DNA of 64,000 bases. It comes from Reinekea sp. G2M2-21. GTDB lineage: Bacteria > Pseudomonadota > Gammaproteobacteria > Pseudomonadales > Natronospirillaceae. This document shows positions 63,699 through 64,000 of the stretch, one piece after another. The notes under the pieces are model-generated. The model made no database searches. It had not been told where the DNA came from and saw only the letters and a list, made by a program, of their open reading frames with translations. How positions within the stretch are numbered: the first letter of the stretch is position 1; the number at the start of each line of letters is the position of its first letter. Location of the stretch: contig NZ_JADPQG010000004.1 in assembly GCF_015687175.1 (NCBI RefSeq), positions 310,001-374,000 on the forward strand. Direction: 5' to 3'. Position numbers and translations under genes: made by a program.

Positions 63699-64000
63699 TT
63701 AATCTGCACGACCGATATAAGCACGAATGGCGGATATTTTGGCTTCATCGTTAAACTGAATCACATCCGTTACATACAGTATTTCCGTATGATTGACGAC
63801 AATCTTCAGCTCGCCGGCAACCCCACTGTCTGACGCATAGGTCTGCAATACGTCGATGGAAATCGTTTGGGCGTTAGCAAAATTTATGGCGGTTTCCTGA
63901 AGTGCCCGGTCTTTTCCGGAAACGGAAATTTTCCAATCGCGCAGTAAAATATCGTCGGCAAACATTTCGCCTATAGCGTCGATATCTTTCGCGGCATAGG
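63699..64000 (-). CDS. NTF2-like/SnoaL-fold protein, C-terminal part (start outside window)
   Basis: The minus-strand frame is open to the right edge and stops with TAA at 63699-63701, giving 100 residues. The internal ATG at 63965 is not the real start, because conserved sequence (Tyr-Ala-Ala-Lys-Asp-Ile-Asp-Ala-Ile-Gly-Glu-Met-Phe-Ala-Asp-Asp) continues upstream of it. The pattern Ala-Asp-Asp-Ile-x-x-Arg-Asp-Trp and the final Ile-x-Ala-Ile-Arg-Ala-Tyr are typical of SnoaL-like/NTF2 proteins. The function is unknown; many bind small hydrophobic ligands. It converges with glgP. Confidence 0.78.
   Translation of the reverse strand, partial: YAAKDIDAIGEMFADDILLRDWKISVSGKDRALQETAINFANAQTISIDVLQTYASDSGVAGELKIVVNHTEILYVTDVIQFNDEAKISAIRAYIGRAD

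Overview
The window is a stretch of ordinary chromosome from a Gram-negative gammaproteobacterium, most likely a marine member of the Oceanospirillales (Saccharospirillum/Reinekea-like; inferred from gene content and moderate GC, not proven). Gene order supports this. secB-grxC-yibN lies opposite gpmI-envC-ctpA-yibQ, and tsaE-amiB-mutL-miaA-hfq-hflX-hflK-hflC-hisZ-purA-rnr-rlmB is a classic gammaproteobacterial superoperon region. mrcB is followed by a TPR lipoprotein of LpoP type, and MutL carries the endonuclease-type motif found in relatives that lack MutH. I see no rRNA, tRNA, CRISPR array, phage, transposase, defence island or biosynthetic cluster.

Layout. 1-3.5 kb: the tail of a small heat-shock protein, a Nudix hydrolase with a DUF1295 membrane protein, and a pseudouridine-kinase gene behind a cyclic-nucleotide-domain protein. 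3.6-11 kb: DNA polymerase II, a DUF4124 protein, an adenosine-kinase-like PfkB protein, PBP1b with its probable lipoprotein activator, and DUF523. 11.2-17.3 kb: glnA with a textbook sigma-54 promoter and NtrC-like sites, thiI, and a five-PAS diguanylate cyclase. 17.3-26.2 kb: protein export and redox genes (secB, grxC, yibN), phosphoglycerate mutase, envC, ctpA, yibQ, a DUF2799 lipoprotein and a TatD nuclease. 26.3-32.1 kb is the most accessory part: a WYL regulator with a flavoprotein, a MITE-like inverted-repeat element, a K+-channel gene coupled to an Omp85-type barrel gene, an SGNH-fold protein that has lost its catalytic residues, yigZ, and plsC. 32.1-35.1 kb: a CoA-disulfide-reductase/rhodanese flavoprotein with an FNR-type promoter, then queG. 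35.2-50.4 kb: the cell-wall, repair, tRNA, Hfq, HflKC, purine and RNase R block. 50.4-60.1 kb: an S66 peptidase, a membrane diguanylate cyclase, a GNAT protein, and a complete overlapping moxR-DUF58-DUF4381-batA-batB/C-batD operon. 60.2-64 kb: a fasciclin protein, glycogen phosphorylase, and the C-terminal part of an NTF2-like protein running off the end.

How it fits together. Several genes act on the envelope: PBP1b with its lipoprotein, EnvC with AmiB (EnvC-type proteins activate AmiA/AmiB), CtpA, the S66 peptidase, and the Bat complex. The best leads beyond routine annotation are regulatory or degenerate features. A near-identical 15-base palindrome of HexR type lies upstream of both gpmI and glgP. 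An FNR-like box sits exactly 41.5 bases before the predicted start of the CoA-disulfide-reductase transcript, with a second palindrome over its -10. An SGNH hydrolase has lost Ser, Asn and His. A small-ion-channel/Omp85 gene pair is translationally coupled. Two inverted-repeat-flanked non-coding insertions are present. I did not find a convincing wholly new multi-gene system.
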